From contig NZ_JYIX01000020.1 of the NCBI RefSeq assembly GCF_000956505.1, positions 1 to 53,064 of the forward strand: a DNA stretch of 53,064 nt. Reading direction: 5' to 3'. Shown here piece after piece: positions 16,532 through 24,664 of this stretch (its first letter is position 1; each line of letters starts with the position of its first letter). Below the pieces are notes generated by a model. The model saw nothing but the letters and a program-made list of their open reading frames with translations, was not told the origin of the DNA and made no database searches. Origin of the DNA: Microbacterium azadirachtae. GTDB lineage: Bacteria > Actinomycetota > Actinomycetes > Actinomycetales > Microbacteriaceae. The position numbers and the translations under genes were made by a program.

Positions 16532-16914
16532 GGTGATCTCCTCGTGTGTCCGATGGGGGATGGATTCAGGGTATCGCTGTTGCGGCAGGGGTCAGGGCTG
16601 TGCGTCCGGCTGCCGCGCGCGCCGGTGCCGGTGCTCTCGATCGGATCCGCGTCGCCTCTGCGGGCGCGTCGGCGACGGCGTCCCGCGTTCCGGGATGAAG
16701 CGGCGCGGGACCGTCGCGGGTCCGCGCCAGCGACGGACGCACGCGGGGGCATGTAACGATCCGAGCAACCGTTCCGCGTTAGCAGGCGAAAACTGGACGC
16801 CGTCGGACTAATGTCGTGCGCGGGACGCGTACATGGAGGTACGCTCGCCACACCTTGAAGACATCGACGTTCGCAAGGGGCGGTCGATGACCCGAGTCGG
16901 AAGGCAATCACAAA
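16532..16914. other. Intergenic region between divergent gnd and livK, no gene seen
   Basis: This 383-base gap holds the start regions of both flanking genes. TAATGT at 16809-16814 is a possible -10 box for the livK operon, giving a leader of roughly 95 bases, but no convincing -35 box sits 17 bases upstream. Open frames crossing it show no recognisable protein and look like shadows. No hairpin of note was found. Confidence 0.6.
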
Positions 16915-18135
16915 ATGATCCGAAAGAAAGTCGTCGCGGGGGTCGCAGCCGCAGCCGCACTGCTGCTGCTCGCGGGTTGCGCGAATCAGGCCGGGGGCAC
17001 GTCATCGACGACCGGCAGCAGCAGCAAGATCGATGTCCCGACCGTGTCGTCGGTCGACACGCCGAAGGACGCGGTCCTGCCCGCCGGTGACGGCAAGGCG
17101 ACGTGCTCGAACCTCAACCTCGGCTACATCGGCGCCGAGACCGGTCCGAACGCCCAGCTCGGCATCAACATCGTCAACGGCGTGAAGCTCGCGATCGACC
17201 AGCACAACAAGGCGAACCCGGGCTGCCAGGTCGGACTCAAGGAGTTCGACACCGAGGGCGACCCGAACAAGGCGACCGGCCCGGTCACTCAGGCCGTCAG
17301 CGAGGCGGACATCGTCGGCGTCATCGGCCTGCCGTTCTCCGGCGAGTCGAAGGCCACGGGGAACATCTTCGAGCAGCAGGGCCTGGTGCACATCACCCCG
17401 TCCGCCACGAACCCCGGCCTGACCAAGAACGGCTGGACGACGTTCTTCCGCGGCCTCGGCAACGACTCGCAGCAAGGCCCGGCCGCCGCGAAGTTCGTGA
17501 CCGACACGCTGAAGGCCAAGAAGGTCTACCTGGTGCAGGACGACTCCGACTACGGCATCGGCCTGGCCACCGCGACCAGCGATGCTCTCGGCTCCGCCAA
17601 GACCGGCAGCGACAAGGTCACCACCGGCCAGAAGGACTTCTCGGCCGTGATCTCCAAGATCATGAACGCGAAGCCCGACGCGGTGTACTACGCCGGCTAC
17701 TACGCCGAAGCCGCCCCGTTCGACCAGCAGCTGGTCGCCAAGGGCTACACCGGCGCCTTCGTCGGCCCCGACGGTGTGAAGGACGACCAGTTCATCAAGC
17801 TGGCCGGCGACGCGTCGAAGAACGCCTTCTTCACCTGCCCCTGCATCCCGGGCGAGCTGCTGAAGGACTTCGAGAGCCAGTACAAGGCGGCCTCCAACGC
17901 GGAGCCCGGCACGTACTCCATCGAGGGCTACGACGCGGCCACCGTGCTGCTGAGCGGCATCGACGCGGGCAAGGTCAGCCGCGCCGACCTCAAGGACTGG
18001 GTCAAGACCTACGACAAGGACGGTCTGAGCAAGCACTACAAGTGGGACTCCACGGGAGAGCTGCAGGCGCCCGCCGTGTACGGCTACAAGGTCGACAGCG
18101 GCAAGATCGCCTACATCGGTCCGATCGGTCAGTGA
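16915..18135 (+). CDS. livK: Branched-chain amino-acid ABC transporter substrate-binding lipoprotein
   Basis: A 406-residue periplasmic-binding-type lipoprotein. It has a Sec signal with lipobox LAGC (Cys22), a Ser/Thr-rich linker to about residue 60, then the two-lobed Leu/Ile/Val-binding fold with YIGAETGPNAQLG, GVIGLPFSGESKA and ITPSATNPGLT. It delivers branched-chain amino acids, or possibly related amides, to the permeases encoded next. It is the first gene of a five-gene operon. A strong hairpin follows the stop codon, which probably raises binding-protein mRNA over permease mRNA. Specificity within the HAAT family cannot be fixed by sequence. Confidence 0.93.
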   Translation: MIRKKVVAGVAAAAALLLLAGCANQAGGTSSTTGSSSKIDVPTVSSVDTPKDAVLPAGDGKATCSNLNLGYIGAETGPNAQLGINIVNGVKLAIDQHNKANPGCQVGLKEFDTEGDPNKATGPVTQAVSEADIVGVIGLPFSGESKATGNIFEQQGLVHITPSATNPGLTKNGWTTFFRGLGNDSQQGPAAAKFVTDTLKAKKVYLVQDDSDYGIGLATATSDALGSAKTGSDKVTTGQKDFSAVISKIMNAKPDAVYYAGYYAEAAPFDQQLVAKGYTGAFVGPDGVKDDQFIKLAGDASKNAFFTCPCIPGELLKDFESQYKAASNAEPGTYSIEGYDAATVLLSGIDAGKVSRADLKDWVKTYDKDGLSKHYKWDSTGELQAPAVYGYKVDSGKIAYIGPIGQ

Positions 18136-18141
18136 CCGAAA

Positions 18142-18182
18142 GGATCCCGCGGCACGGAGGCTTCCTCCGTGCCGCGGGATCC
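18142..18182 (+). terminator. Intercistronic hairpin after livK (attenuator or mRNA stabiliser)
   Basis: A perfect 19-bp stem (18142-18160 with 18164-18182) with a 3-base loop starts 6 bases after the livK stop codon. There is no T-tract, and the next gene on the same strand begins about 57 bases later. Partial termination or 3'-end protection of livK mRNA is more likely than full termination. Confidence 0.8.
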
Positions 18183-18238
18183 CCTGCCCCTGCTCTTTCC
18201 CGGCGCAACGTCGCGCCCTCTGTGGAAGTGAAAACTGA

Positions 18239-19255
18239 ATGCTCGATCTCGTCGCCCAGTCCGTGGTGCACATGGACTCGTCCTGGATCAATTTCGATAT
18301 CAACTCTCTGCTCCAGAACTTCTGGAGCGCCACCTTCGACGGCCTCACCTTCGGCGCCGTCTACGGCCTGATCGCCGTCGGCTACACCCTCGTCTACGGC
18401 GTCCTGAGCCTGATCAACTTCGCCCATTCGGAAGTCTTCATCGTCGGCGCCTACGGCGTCGTGATCACCCTGACGATGCTCGGCTTCGGCCCCAGTGCCC
18501 CGACGATCGGGCCGCTGGCGATCATCATGGATCTGCTGCTCGCGCTCGTGGTCGGCATGGTGTTCTCCGCGGGCACCGCGTTCATCGTCGAACGGGTCGC
18601 CTATAGACCGCTACGCAAACGGAACGCCCCGAGACTGGCGTTCCTGATCACCGCGATCGGCGTCTCCTTCGCGATCCAGTACCTGATCTTCCTGCCGTTC
18701 ATCGGCGGGGCGAACGCGCAGCCGGCCGTGACGATGTTCATCCCGGCGCCGGTGTTCGACGTGTTCGGCACGATCATCACCAACCAGCAGATCATCATCG
18801 TCGTCTCGGCCTTGCTGCTGATGATCGGCACGGACATGTTCATCCGGCGCAGCCGCACCGGACGCGGGATCCGCGCCGTGGCGCAGGATCCAGACACCGC
18901 GACCCTGATGGGCGTCTCGAAGGAGCGCACCATCGTGATCACGTTCATCATCGGCGGTCTGCTGGCCGGAGCCGCCGCGCTGTTCTACGTGATGCTGGTG
19001 CCTTCGGGCGTCATCTACAACGGCGGGTTCATCCTCGGCGTCAAGGCGTTCGCGGCGGCCGTGCTCGGCGGCATCGGCAACGTCCGCGGCGCGCTGCTCG
19101 GCGGCATCCTGCTGGGCATCGTCGGCAACTACGGGCAGATCCTGCTCGGAGACGCCCAGTGGGCCGACGTCGTGGCCTTCGTGATCCTCGTCCTCGTGCT
19201 GCTGGTCCGACCGACCGGCATCCTGGGCACCACTCTCGGAAGGAGCAGGGCATGA
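18239..19255 (+). CDS. livH: Branched-chain amino-acid ABC transporter permease LivH
   Basis: A 338-residue membrane protein with about eight predicted helices. Family motifs include GLTFGAVYGLIAVGYTLVYG near residue 38 and the LivH-type ending of repeated glycine-rich segments (AAVLGGIGNVRGALLGG). The N-terminal 30 residues precede the first helix and are longer than in many LivH proteins. GGAAG lies 10 bases before the ATG. The stop overlaps the next start (ATGA). It forms the inner-membrane channel with LivM. Confidence 0.93.
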   Translation: MLDLVAQSVVHMDSSWINFDINSLLQNFWSATFDGLTFGAVYGLIAVGYTLVYGVLSLINFAHSEVFIVGAYGVVITLTMLGFGPSAPTIGPLAIIMDLLLALVVGMVFSAGTAFIVERVAYRPLRKRNAPRLAFLITAIGVSFAIQYLIFLPFIGGANAQPAVTMFIPAPVFDVFGTIITNQQIIIVVSALLLMIGTDMFIRRSRTGRGIRAVAQDPDTATLMGVSKERTIVITFIIGGLLAGAAALFYVMLVPSGVIYNGGFILGVKAFAAAVLGGIGNVRGALLGGILLGIVGNYGQILLGDAQWADVVAFVILVLVLLVRPTGILGTTLGRSRA

Positions 19256-20457
19256 GCACCTCATCCGACGGGCCCCGCCCGCTGCCCACGGCAGAAGCGG
19301 CCCGAGAGACGATCGAGACCGAGTCCATCGCCACCCTGCGCCGCGGACCGTTCCGCGGACTTCGCGAGCGCTGGAACGAGCTGTCCCGCCCCGCGCAGTG
19401 GGGGTGGATGCTGATCGTCGTCGCGATCGCCTATGCGATGCCGTATCTGAACTTCTTCCCGCTCAGCACGGCGCCAGGCAACGACTGGCCCCTCGCCCTG
19501 TTCGCGATGGCCGTGTACGCGCTCGTCGCCGTGGGCCTGAACGTCGTGGTCGGCTACGCCGGCCTGCTCGACCTCGGGTACGTGGCCTTCTTCGCGGTGG
19601 GCTCCTACACGGCGGCGATGTTCACCAGCCCCGACTCGCCGTACCTGAAGATCCCCTACCTGTGGACGCTTCCACTGGCGATGGTGATCGCGATGATCTT
19701 CGGCGTCGTGCTGGGCGTGCCCACGCTGCGGCTGCGCGGCGACTATCTGGCGATCGTGACCCTCGGCTTCGGTGAGATCGTGCGCATCCTGGCGACCATC
19801 ATCCCGGCGATGAAGGGCCAGGTCGGCTTCCAGAACGTCGGCCGCCCGCCGGGGGACGGACCGAACGGGATCCCGATCTTCGCGAACTCGAACGGCACCC
19901 CGTGGTACTGGCTGACCGTGACGATCCTCATCATCATCCTGCTGCTCGCGGGCAACCTGGAGCGCTCGCGCGTCGGGCGCGCCTGGATCGCGATCCGCGA
20001 GGACGAGGACGCCGCGGAGACCATGGGCGTCCCGACGTTCAAGTACAAGGTGTGGGCGTTCGCGATCGGTGCGAGCGTCGGGGGGCTCTCCGGCGCGCTG
20101 TTCGCCGGTCAGGTCGGCTTCGTGAACAACCAGAAGTTCGACGTGCAGACCTCGATCCTGTTCCTCGCGGCCGTCGTCCTCGGCGGCACGGGCAACAAGG
20201 TCGGCGCGATCCTGGGTGGCGCGATCGTCGCGTACATCCCGCTGCGGTTCACGGCCGTCGCCGACTACAAGTACCTGATCTTCGGCGTCGCCCTGGTGAT
20301 CCTGATGATCTACCGCTCGCAGGGCCTCATCCCGGCGAAGATGCGGCTCATGGCGTATTCGCGCAAGGCGATCGAATGGGTCGCGCCACCGAAGACGCCG
20401 AGAGGCGCGGAACCGCCGGGAGCACCCACGCCGCGCACGGAGGGAGGAGCGTCATGA
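19252..20457 (+). CDS. livM: Branched-chain amino-acid ABC transporter permease LivM
   Basis: A 401-residue permease with about nine predicted helices. Recognisable LivM motifs are GLNVVVGYAGLLDLGYVAFFAVGSY near residue 100, the DYLAIVTLGFGEI coupling segment and AVVLGGTGNKVGAILGG near the C-terminus. The first 45 residues are a polar, charged extension before helix 1. AAGGAG precedes the ATG, which overlaps the livH stop, and its own stop overlaps livG (ATGA), so the whole run is translationally coupled. Confidence 0.93.
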   Translation: MSTSSDGPRPLPTAEAARETIETESIATLRRGPFRGLRERWNELSRPAQWGWMLIVVAIAYAMPYLNFFPLSTAPGNDWPLALFAMAVYALVAVGLNVVVGYAGLLDLGYVAFFAVGSYTAAMFTSPDSPYLKIPYLWTLPLAMVIAMIFGVVLGVPTLRLRGDYLAIVTLGFGEIVRILATIIPAMKGQVGFQNVGRPPGDGPNGIPIFANSNGTPWYWLTVTILIIILLLAGNLERSRVGRAWIAIREDEDAAETMGVPTFKYKVWAFAIGASVGGLSGALFAGQVGFVNNQKFDVQTSILFLAAVVLGGTGNKVGAILGGAIVAYIPLRFTAVADYKYLIFGVALVILMIYRSQGLIPAKMRLMAYSRKAIEWVAPPKTPRGAEPPGAPTPRTEGGAS

Positions 20458-21404
20458 CCGACGAGAACGACAACAGGGTCGACGCGACTCCGGAGGAGCC
20501 CGTGACCGACGCCGTGTCGGCCGCGGAGCCGACGCTCGACGACGGCGCGGAGCCCGACATCGTGCCGGGCGAGGCCCCGCCGCTCGTCGAAGGCGCGGAG
20601 TCCGAGCGCGAGATCGAGGTCGCGGTCGGCGAGAAGCTCGTCGAGGTGAAGAACCTCACGATCAAGTTCGGCGGCCTCACCGCGCTCGACGACGTCTCCT
20701 TCGACATCAGGCGCGGCGAGATCCTCGGTCTCATCGGTCCGAACGGCGCCGGCAAGACGACGTGCTTCAACGCGATGACCGGCGTGTACCGGCCGACCAG
20801 CGGCGACGTGCTGCTGGAGGGGACGTCGGTGAAGGGTCGCAAGCAGCACCAGATCACGCGGATGGGCCTGGCGCGCACGTTCCAGAACATCCGGTTGTTC
20901 GGCGAGATGACGGCACTCGAGAACGTGGTGGTGGGCCTCGACGCCCGGCACCGCACCTCGGTGCCCGGCGCGCTGATCCGCTCCCCGCGGCACATCCGCG
21001 AGGAGAGGAGCTCTGTGGACAGGGCGATGGCGCTACTGGACTTCGTCGGCATCGCCCAGCACGCGCAGAAGCGCTCGAGGGATCTGTCCTACGGATCCCA
21101 GCGGCGCCTCGAGATCGCCCGCGCGCTGGCGACGGATCCGAAGCTGCTCTGCTTGGACGAGCCGGCCGCCGGCTTCAACCCGGCCGAGAAGGAGGATCTG
21201 ATGGCGCTCATCCGGTCCATCAGGGACGAGGGCTACACGGTGCTGCTCATCGAGCACGACATGAAGCTCGTGATGGGCGTCACCGACCGCATCGTGGTGC
21301 TGGAGTTCGGCCGCAAGATCGCCGACGACCTGCCCGCCACCATCCGCAACGATCCGCGCGTGATCGCCGCCTACCTGGGAGTGCCCGAAGATGACGCTGC
21401 TTGA
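20454..21404 (+). CDS. livG: Branched-chain amino-acid ABC transporter ATP-binding protein LivG
   Basis: A 316-residue ATPase with Walker A GPNGAGKTT, signature LSYGSQRR, Walker B LLCLDEPAAG and switch histidine in LIEHD; the ARTFQNIRLF segment is typical of LivG. Unusually, about 60 residues precede the ABC domain (the usual LivG starts close to the first strand). This tail is dominated by Asp, Glu, Ala and Pro and is probably disordered. The upstream ATG overlaps the livM stop codon and GGAGG lies 4-9 bases before it, so the long form looks real. An internal start near the ABC domain cannot be excluded. Confidence 0.92.
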   Translation: MTDENDNRVDATPEEPVTDAVSAAEPTLDDGAEPDIVPGEAPPLVEGAESEREIEVAVGEKLVEVKNLTIKFGGLTALDDVSFDIRRGEILGLIGPNGAGKTTCFNAMTGVYRPTSGDVLLEGTSVKGRKQHQITRMGLARTFQNIRLFGEMTALENVVVGLDARHRTSVPGALIRSPRHIREERSSVDRAMALLDFVGIAQHAQKRSRDLSYGSQRRLEIARALATDPKLLCLDEPAAGFNPAEKEDLMALIRSIRDEGYTVLLIEHDMKLVMGVTDRIVVLEFGRKIADDLPATIRNDPRVIAAYLGVPEDDAA

Positions 21405-22104
21405 GCTCAAGGACGTCGCGGTCCACTACGGCAGGATCAAGGCGATCCACGACATCTCCTTCTCGGTCGACGAGGGCGAGATCGTCACGCTGATCGGTGC
21501 GAACGGCGCGGGCAAGACGACGACGATGCGCACGATCTCCGGGCTGCTCCAGCCGTCGAGCGGATCCATCACGTTCGACGGCCAGGACATCACCAAGATG
21601 AAGGCGCACCTGCGGGTGGTCAAGGGCATCTCGCAGTCGCCGGAGGGTCGGGGGATCTTCCCCGGCATGACGGTGCTGGAGAACCTCGACATGGGCACGT
21701 TCGGCCTGAAGAACAAGTCGGGCGTCTCGGAGTCCTACGAGCGCGTGTTCTCGCTGTTCCCGCGGCTCGACGAGCGCAAGAAGCAGCTCGGCGGCACGAT
21801 GTCCGGCGGTGAGCAGCAGATGCTCGCGATCGGCCGCGCGCTGATGTCGCAGCCGCGCGTGCTGCTGCTGGACGAGCCGTCGATGGGGCTCGCTCCGCAG
21901 TTCATCCGGCAGATCTTCAAGATCATCACCGAGATCAACGCGCAGGGTACGACCGTGCTGCTGGTGGAGCAGAACGCGAACCAGGCCCTGGCCAGGGCGC
22001 ATCGCGCGTTCGTGCTCGAGACCGGGGCGATCACGCGCACCGGAACCGGCAAGGAGCTGCTTGCCGATCCGGCCGTCAAGGAGGCCTACCTCGGCGTGGG
22101 GTGA
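21391..22104 (+). CDS. livF: Branched-chain amino-acid ABC transporter ATP-binding protein LivF
   Basis: A 237-residue ATPase, last gene of the operon, overlapping livG by 14 bases. Walker A is GANGAGKTT, the signature is MSGGEQQM and Walker B is VLLLDEPSMGLAP. The LivF-specific SPEGRGIFPGMTVLENL follows the Q-loop region. It pairs with LivG to power LivHM. The length is standard. An imperfect hairpin follows the gene. Confidence 0.94.
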   Translation: MTLLELKDVAVHYGRIKAIHDISFSVDEGEIVTLIGANGAGKTTTMRTISGLLQPSSGSITFDGQDITKMKAHLRVVKGISQSPEGRGIFPGMTVLENLDMGTFGLKNKSGVSESYERVFSLFPRLDERKKQLGGTMSGGEQQMLAIGRALMSQPRVLLLDEPSMGLAPQFIRQIFKIITEINAQGTTVLLVEQNANQALARAHRAFVLETGAITRTGTGKELLADPAVKEAYLGVG

Positions 22105-22127
22105 GCGATCCCTGCGCCTGTCGAAGG

Positions 22128-22185
22128 CCGCACACACGAGAAGAACCGCGTCGTCCCTCGGGGCGGCGCGGTTCTTCGTGTGCGG
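22128..22185. terminator. Hairpin terminator after livF
   Basis: Arms at 22128-22150 and 22167-22185 pair through a 10-bp core (AAGAACCGCG with its complement) and two shorter segments separated by 2-base bulges. The second arm reaches to within five bases of the stop codon of the oppositely oriented small membrane gene, so it probably serves both. Confidence 0.6.
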
Positions 22186-22189
22186 TACG

Positions 22190-22315
22190 TCAGTCCTTGC
22201 GGTAGCCGGAGCGGCCGAGCGAGAACAGCGCGCCGAAGCAGAGCACCGTCGCACCGACCGCCATCAGGCCGATCAGCCAAGCCAGCGCTTCGGAGAGGAA
22301 TACACCATCGGTCAT
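22190..22315 (-). CDS. Small single-span membrane protein (41 residues)
   Basis: The frame encodes 41 residues: a short acidic N-terminus, one hydrophobic helix (about 9-31) and a basic end (SLGRSGYRKD), as in a single-span membrane peptide. I chose the ATG at 22315 because the longer frame begins with unrelated residues and because TAGGCT (22323-22328) ends 7 bases before it, as in leaderless genes. I do not recognise the family. It lies between the liv operon and rplY, on the opposite strand. A chance frame is possible, but the compact membrane-anchor layout argues for a gene. Confidence 0.6.
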   Translation of the reverse strand: MTDGVFLSEALAWLIGLMAVGATVLCFGALFSLGRSGYRKD

Positions 22316-22355
22316 GCCGTACAGCCTATCGTCAGTGGCGCGCGCCGAACTCGGG

Positions 22356-22361
22356 TAACAT
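22356..22361 (+). promoter_or_regulatory. -10 candidate for rplY with a long leader
   Basis: TAACAT would place the transcript start near 22368, giving a leader of about 138 bases before rplY. No good -35 box is visible. Ribosomal protein genes often have structured, autoregulated leaders, but no known motif was recognised here. Confidence 0.35.
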
Positions 22362-22505
22362 GGTGGGGTCCTCGGCGAGGGATGACGCGCGTGCGCGCAC
22401 ATCCGTGATCGACGCGGCGAGCTCTGGCTCTCCTTCCGTCATGTCGAGACGACGCACCCAGACCACCGCGCAGCCCCTGCGCCGCGCGTGAACAAGGAGA
22501 ACAGC

Positions 22506-23105
22506 ATGTCTGAAGACAACAAGGTCGTCGCGGAGCTCCGCACCAGCTTCGGCAAGGGCTTCGCCCGCCGTCTGCGCGCCGCCGGCCAGATCCCCGCCGT
22601 CATCTACGGCCACGGCACCGACCCGGTGCACGTCGCCCTTCCCGGCCACCAGGTCGGCCTGCTGATCCGTCGTGCCAACGCGCTGCTCGAGCTCGACATC
22701 GACGGTCGCGCCGAGCTGACCCTGGTCAAGGACGTCCAGAAGGACCCGGTGCACCAGATCATCGAGCACATCGACCTGCTCGTCGTGAAGAAGGGTGAGA
22801 AGGTCTCGATCGAACTCCCCGTCGTCGTGGTGGGCGAGGCGTTCGCAGGCACCATCGTGCAGTTGGAGAACACCCACCTCGCCGTCGAGGCCGAGGCCAC
22901 GCACATCCCGGAGAACGTCGAGGTCTCGGTCGAGGGGCTCGAGGAGGGCGCGCACATCACCGCCGCCGACGTCAAGCTGCCCAAGGGCGTCACCCTGGCC
23001 GCCGATCCCGAGCTGCTCATCGTCGCCGTCTCGGCGCAGGCAGCCGCCGAGTCCGAGGACGAGGCCGCAGCGGCCGCGCCGTCCGAGGGCGCCGCTGCGG
23101 AGTGA
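22506..23105 (+). CDS. rplY: 50S ribosomal protein bL25, Ctc/TL5 long form
   Basis: A 199-residue 5S-rRNA-binding ribosomal protein. The N-terminal bL25 domain (1-95) includes GKGFARRLRAAGQIPAVIYG and is followed by the TL5/Ctc C-terminal beta domain (96-185). A low-complexity Ala/Glu tail closes it. AAGGAG lies 6 bases before the ATG. It is followed by pth, a widely conserved pairing, after a terminator-like hairpin. In many bacteria this long form is stress-induced; the sequence here does not show that. Confidence 0.96.
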   Translation: MSEDNKVVAELRTSFGKGFARRLRAAGQIPAVIYGHGTDPVHVALPGHQVGLLIRRANALLELDIDGRAELTLVKDVQKDPVHQIIEHIDLLVVKKGEKVSIELPVVVVGEAFAGTIVQLENTHLAVEAEATHIPENVEVSVEGLEEGAHITAADVKLPKGVTLAADPELLIVAVSAQAAAESEDEAAAAAPSEGAAAE

Positions 23106-23125
23106 TCCGCGGTTAGAACTTCTGG

Positions 23126-23158
23126 CGAAGGGGGCGCGATCGGATCGCGCCCCCTTCG
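23126..23158 (+). terminator. Hairpin terminator after rplY
   Basis: A 16-base arm (23126-23141) pairs with 23143-23158; allowing a loop of about 5 bases gives a 14-bp GC-rich stem ending in TTCGTCGTCC. It lies between rplY and pth, so pth may have its own promoter or depend on readthrough. Confidence 0.7.
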
Positions 23159-23209
23159 TCGTCCCAGGACGGTCTCCTGGCACCCCGCGAATTCAGGGAG
23201 GATGGATCC

Positions 23210-23791
23210 ATGGCGCAGACATGGCTGGTCGTCGGGCTCGGCAATCCCGGGCCTAAGTACGCGACGACCCGGCACAACGTCGGGCAGATGGTCGTCGACG
23301 AGCTCGCGGCCCGTCGCGGCGAGACCTTCCGCGAGCACAAGAGCGGGGCCAGGGTCGTGGAGACATGGGTGCGCCCGGGCGGCGACAAGCTCGTGCTCGC
23401 CAAGCCGAACAGCTTCATGAACGTCTCGGGCGCCCCGGTCGGCGCGCTCGCCCGGTTCTATTCGGTGGATCCGGACCGGATCGTGCTCGTGCACGATGAG
23501 CTCGACATCCCCTTCGACACGATCAAGCTCAAGGTCGGCGGGGGGCACGGCGGGCACAACGGCATCCGCGATGTCGCGCGAGTGCTGACGACGCCCGACT
23601 TCCCGCGGGTGCGGGTGGGGATCGGCCGGCCTCCGGGGCGACAGGATCCGGCCGACTGGGTGCTCGCGCCGTTCGGCGCGGCGGAGCGTCCGAACCTCCC
23701 GATCCTCATCTCCGATGCGGCGGATGCCGTGGAGCTGCTGGTCGAGGACGGGCTGCTCGCGGCGCAGCAGAAGCATCACGCGCCGCGCTGA
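23210..23791 (+). CDS. pth: Peptidyl-tRNA hydrolase
   Basis: A 193-residue enzyme that releases peptides from peptidyl-tRNA lost by stalled ribosomes. The N-terminal GLGNPGPKY, catalytic His22 in TRHNVG, the NSFMNVSG segment, Asp in VHDELD and the [11 protein letters not shown] loop all match Pth. GGAGG precedes the ATG (an in-frame ORF start two bases off is a shadow). It follows rplY, a common gene pair. The length is normal. Confidence 0.96.
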   Translation: MAQTWLVVGLGNPGPKYATTRHNVGQMVVDELAARRGETFREHKSGARVVETWVRPGGDKLVLAKPNSFMNVSGAPVGALARFYSVDPDRIVLVHDELDIPFDTIKLKVGGGHGGHNGIRDVARVLTTPDFPRVRVGIGRPPGRQDPADWVLAPFGAAERPNLPILISDAADAVELLVEDGLLAAQQKHHAPR

Positions 23792-23854
23792 TCCGCCTGC
23801 GTCTCCGGCGTCGCGCTCCGTCCCCGACGGGACAGACGCGGATGTCTTCGCGCG

Positions 23855-24460
23855 TCAGCGCTGCGTCGCCGCGACGCCGAGCGCGACGATGAAGACGATG
23901 TAGCCCACGAGGCCGTACACGAACGGTCCGAGCGCGGCGATGATGACCGCGGCGATGCCGGGCCCACGTCCGCGCCGCTTGGCGATCGCGACGATGCCCT
24001 GCACGAGCGCCCAGATCCCCAGCGCGGTCGCCGTCCAGGTCGTGATCTCGACCCACAGGATGAGATCGCGTACGGGGGTGAGGAAGGAGAGGTCGTCTGA
24101 GGACACCCTGTTCTCGAGGGCCGTGAGGTCGGTCGAGGAGCCGATGCCGTGCCCGACCTGCCAGGCGAGCACGGCGCCCACGATCGTGAGCACCACGGTG
24201 GCGAGGAGCGCGAGCAGCAGGGCCACGCGGCCGAGGCCGGAGCCGCCTGCCGGGCGGGCCGCCGGAGCGTACGGGTCTGCGTAGCCGCCGGCGGGTCCGG
24301 AGAAGGCTCCGGGCGGCGCCTGATAGACGGGTGCCACCGGCTGCTGCGGGTACGCGGGCGCGACCGGCTGCTGCTGGTAGGCGGGCGGGGCGACCGGCGG
24401 CGCCGGATATCCCGGCGCGGCGGGCGGCGGAACGGGGCTGGACTGCTGCGGATCGGTCAC
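23855..24460 (-). CDS. Proline-rich membrane protein (DUF4190-like layout)
   Basis: A 201-residue protein. Residues 1-75 are rich in Pro, Gln, Ala and Tyr with an imperfect repeat (QQPVAPAYPQQPVAPVYQ). Three hydrophobic helices follow (about 77-100, 125-150 and 160-195), with a short KRRGRG cytoplasmic turn between the last two. The layout resembles actinobacterial membrane proteins with a disordered Pro-rich head; no enzymatic motif is visible. The start is a GTG with TAGGAT (24467-24472) ending 6 bases upstream, a leaderless layout. Function is unknown. Confidence 0.75.
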   Translation of the reverse strand: MTDPQQSSPVPPPAAPGYPAPPVAPPAYQQQPVAPAYPQQPVAPVYQAPPGAFSGPAGGYADPYAPAARPAGGSGLGRVALLLALLATVVLTIVGAVLAWQVGHGIGSSTDLTALENRVSSDDLSFLTPVRDLILWVEITTWTATALGIWALVQGIVAIAKRRGRGPGIAAVIIAALGPFVYGLVGYIVFIVALGVAATQR

Positions 24461-24664
24461 GCGTTCATCCTAGGGTCGGTGGCCGACGTGCGGTGGCTGC
24501 CGCGTGCGGCGGCGGGCGTGCGCGCAGTGGTGGCCGGTGTGCGGCGTGCAACGCGATCGTCGTTTCGTCCTCCACAGGGGTGGTTGCGGGGGAGTTCTGC
24601 ACAGTTCGGAAATATGGGTTGATCTGGGGGTTCGAATGTCGGTGGCCCCGTGTTGGATGGGGGT

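Noticed and set aside
16273..16911. A 212-residue minus-strand frame covering the gap upstream of livK
   Set aside because: Part of it is a shadow of gnd in another frame, and the rest shows no protein-like pattern.
24600..24640. A LexA/SOS-box-like sequence before the DUF222-HNH gene
   Set aside because: TTCGAA is present but the spaced palindrome has too many mismatches to call.
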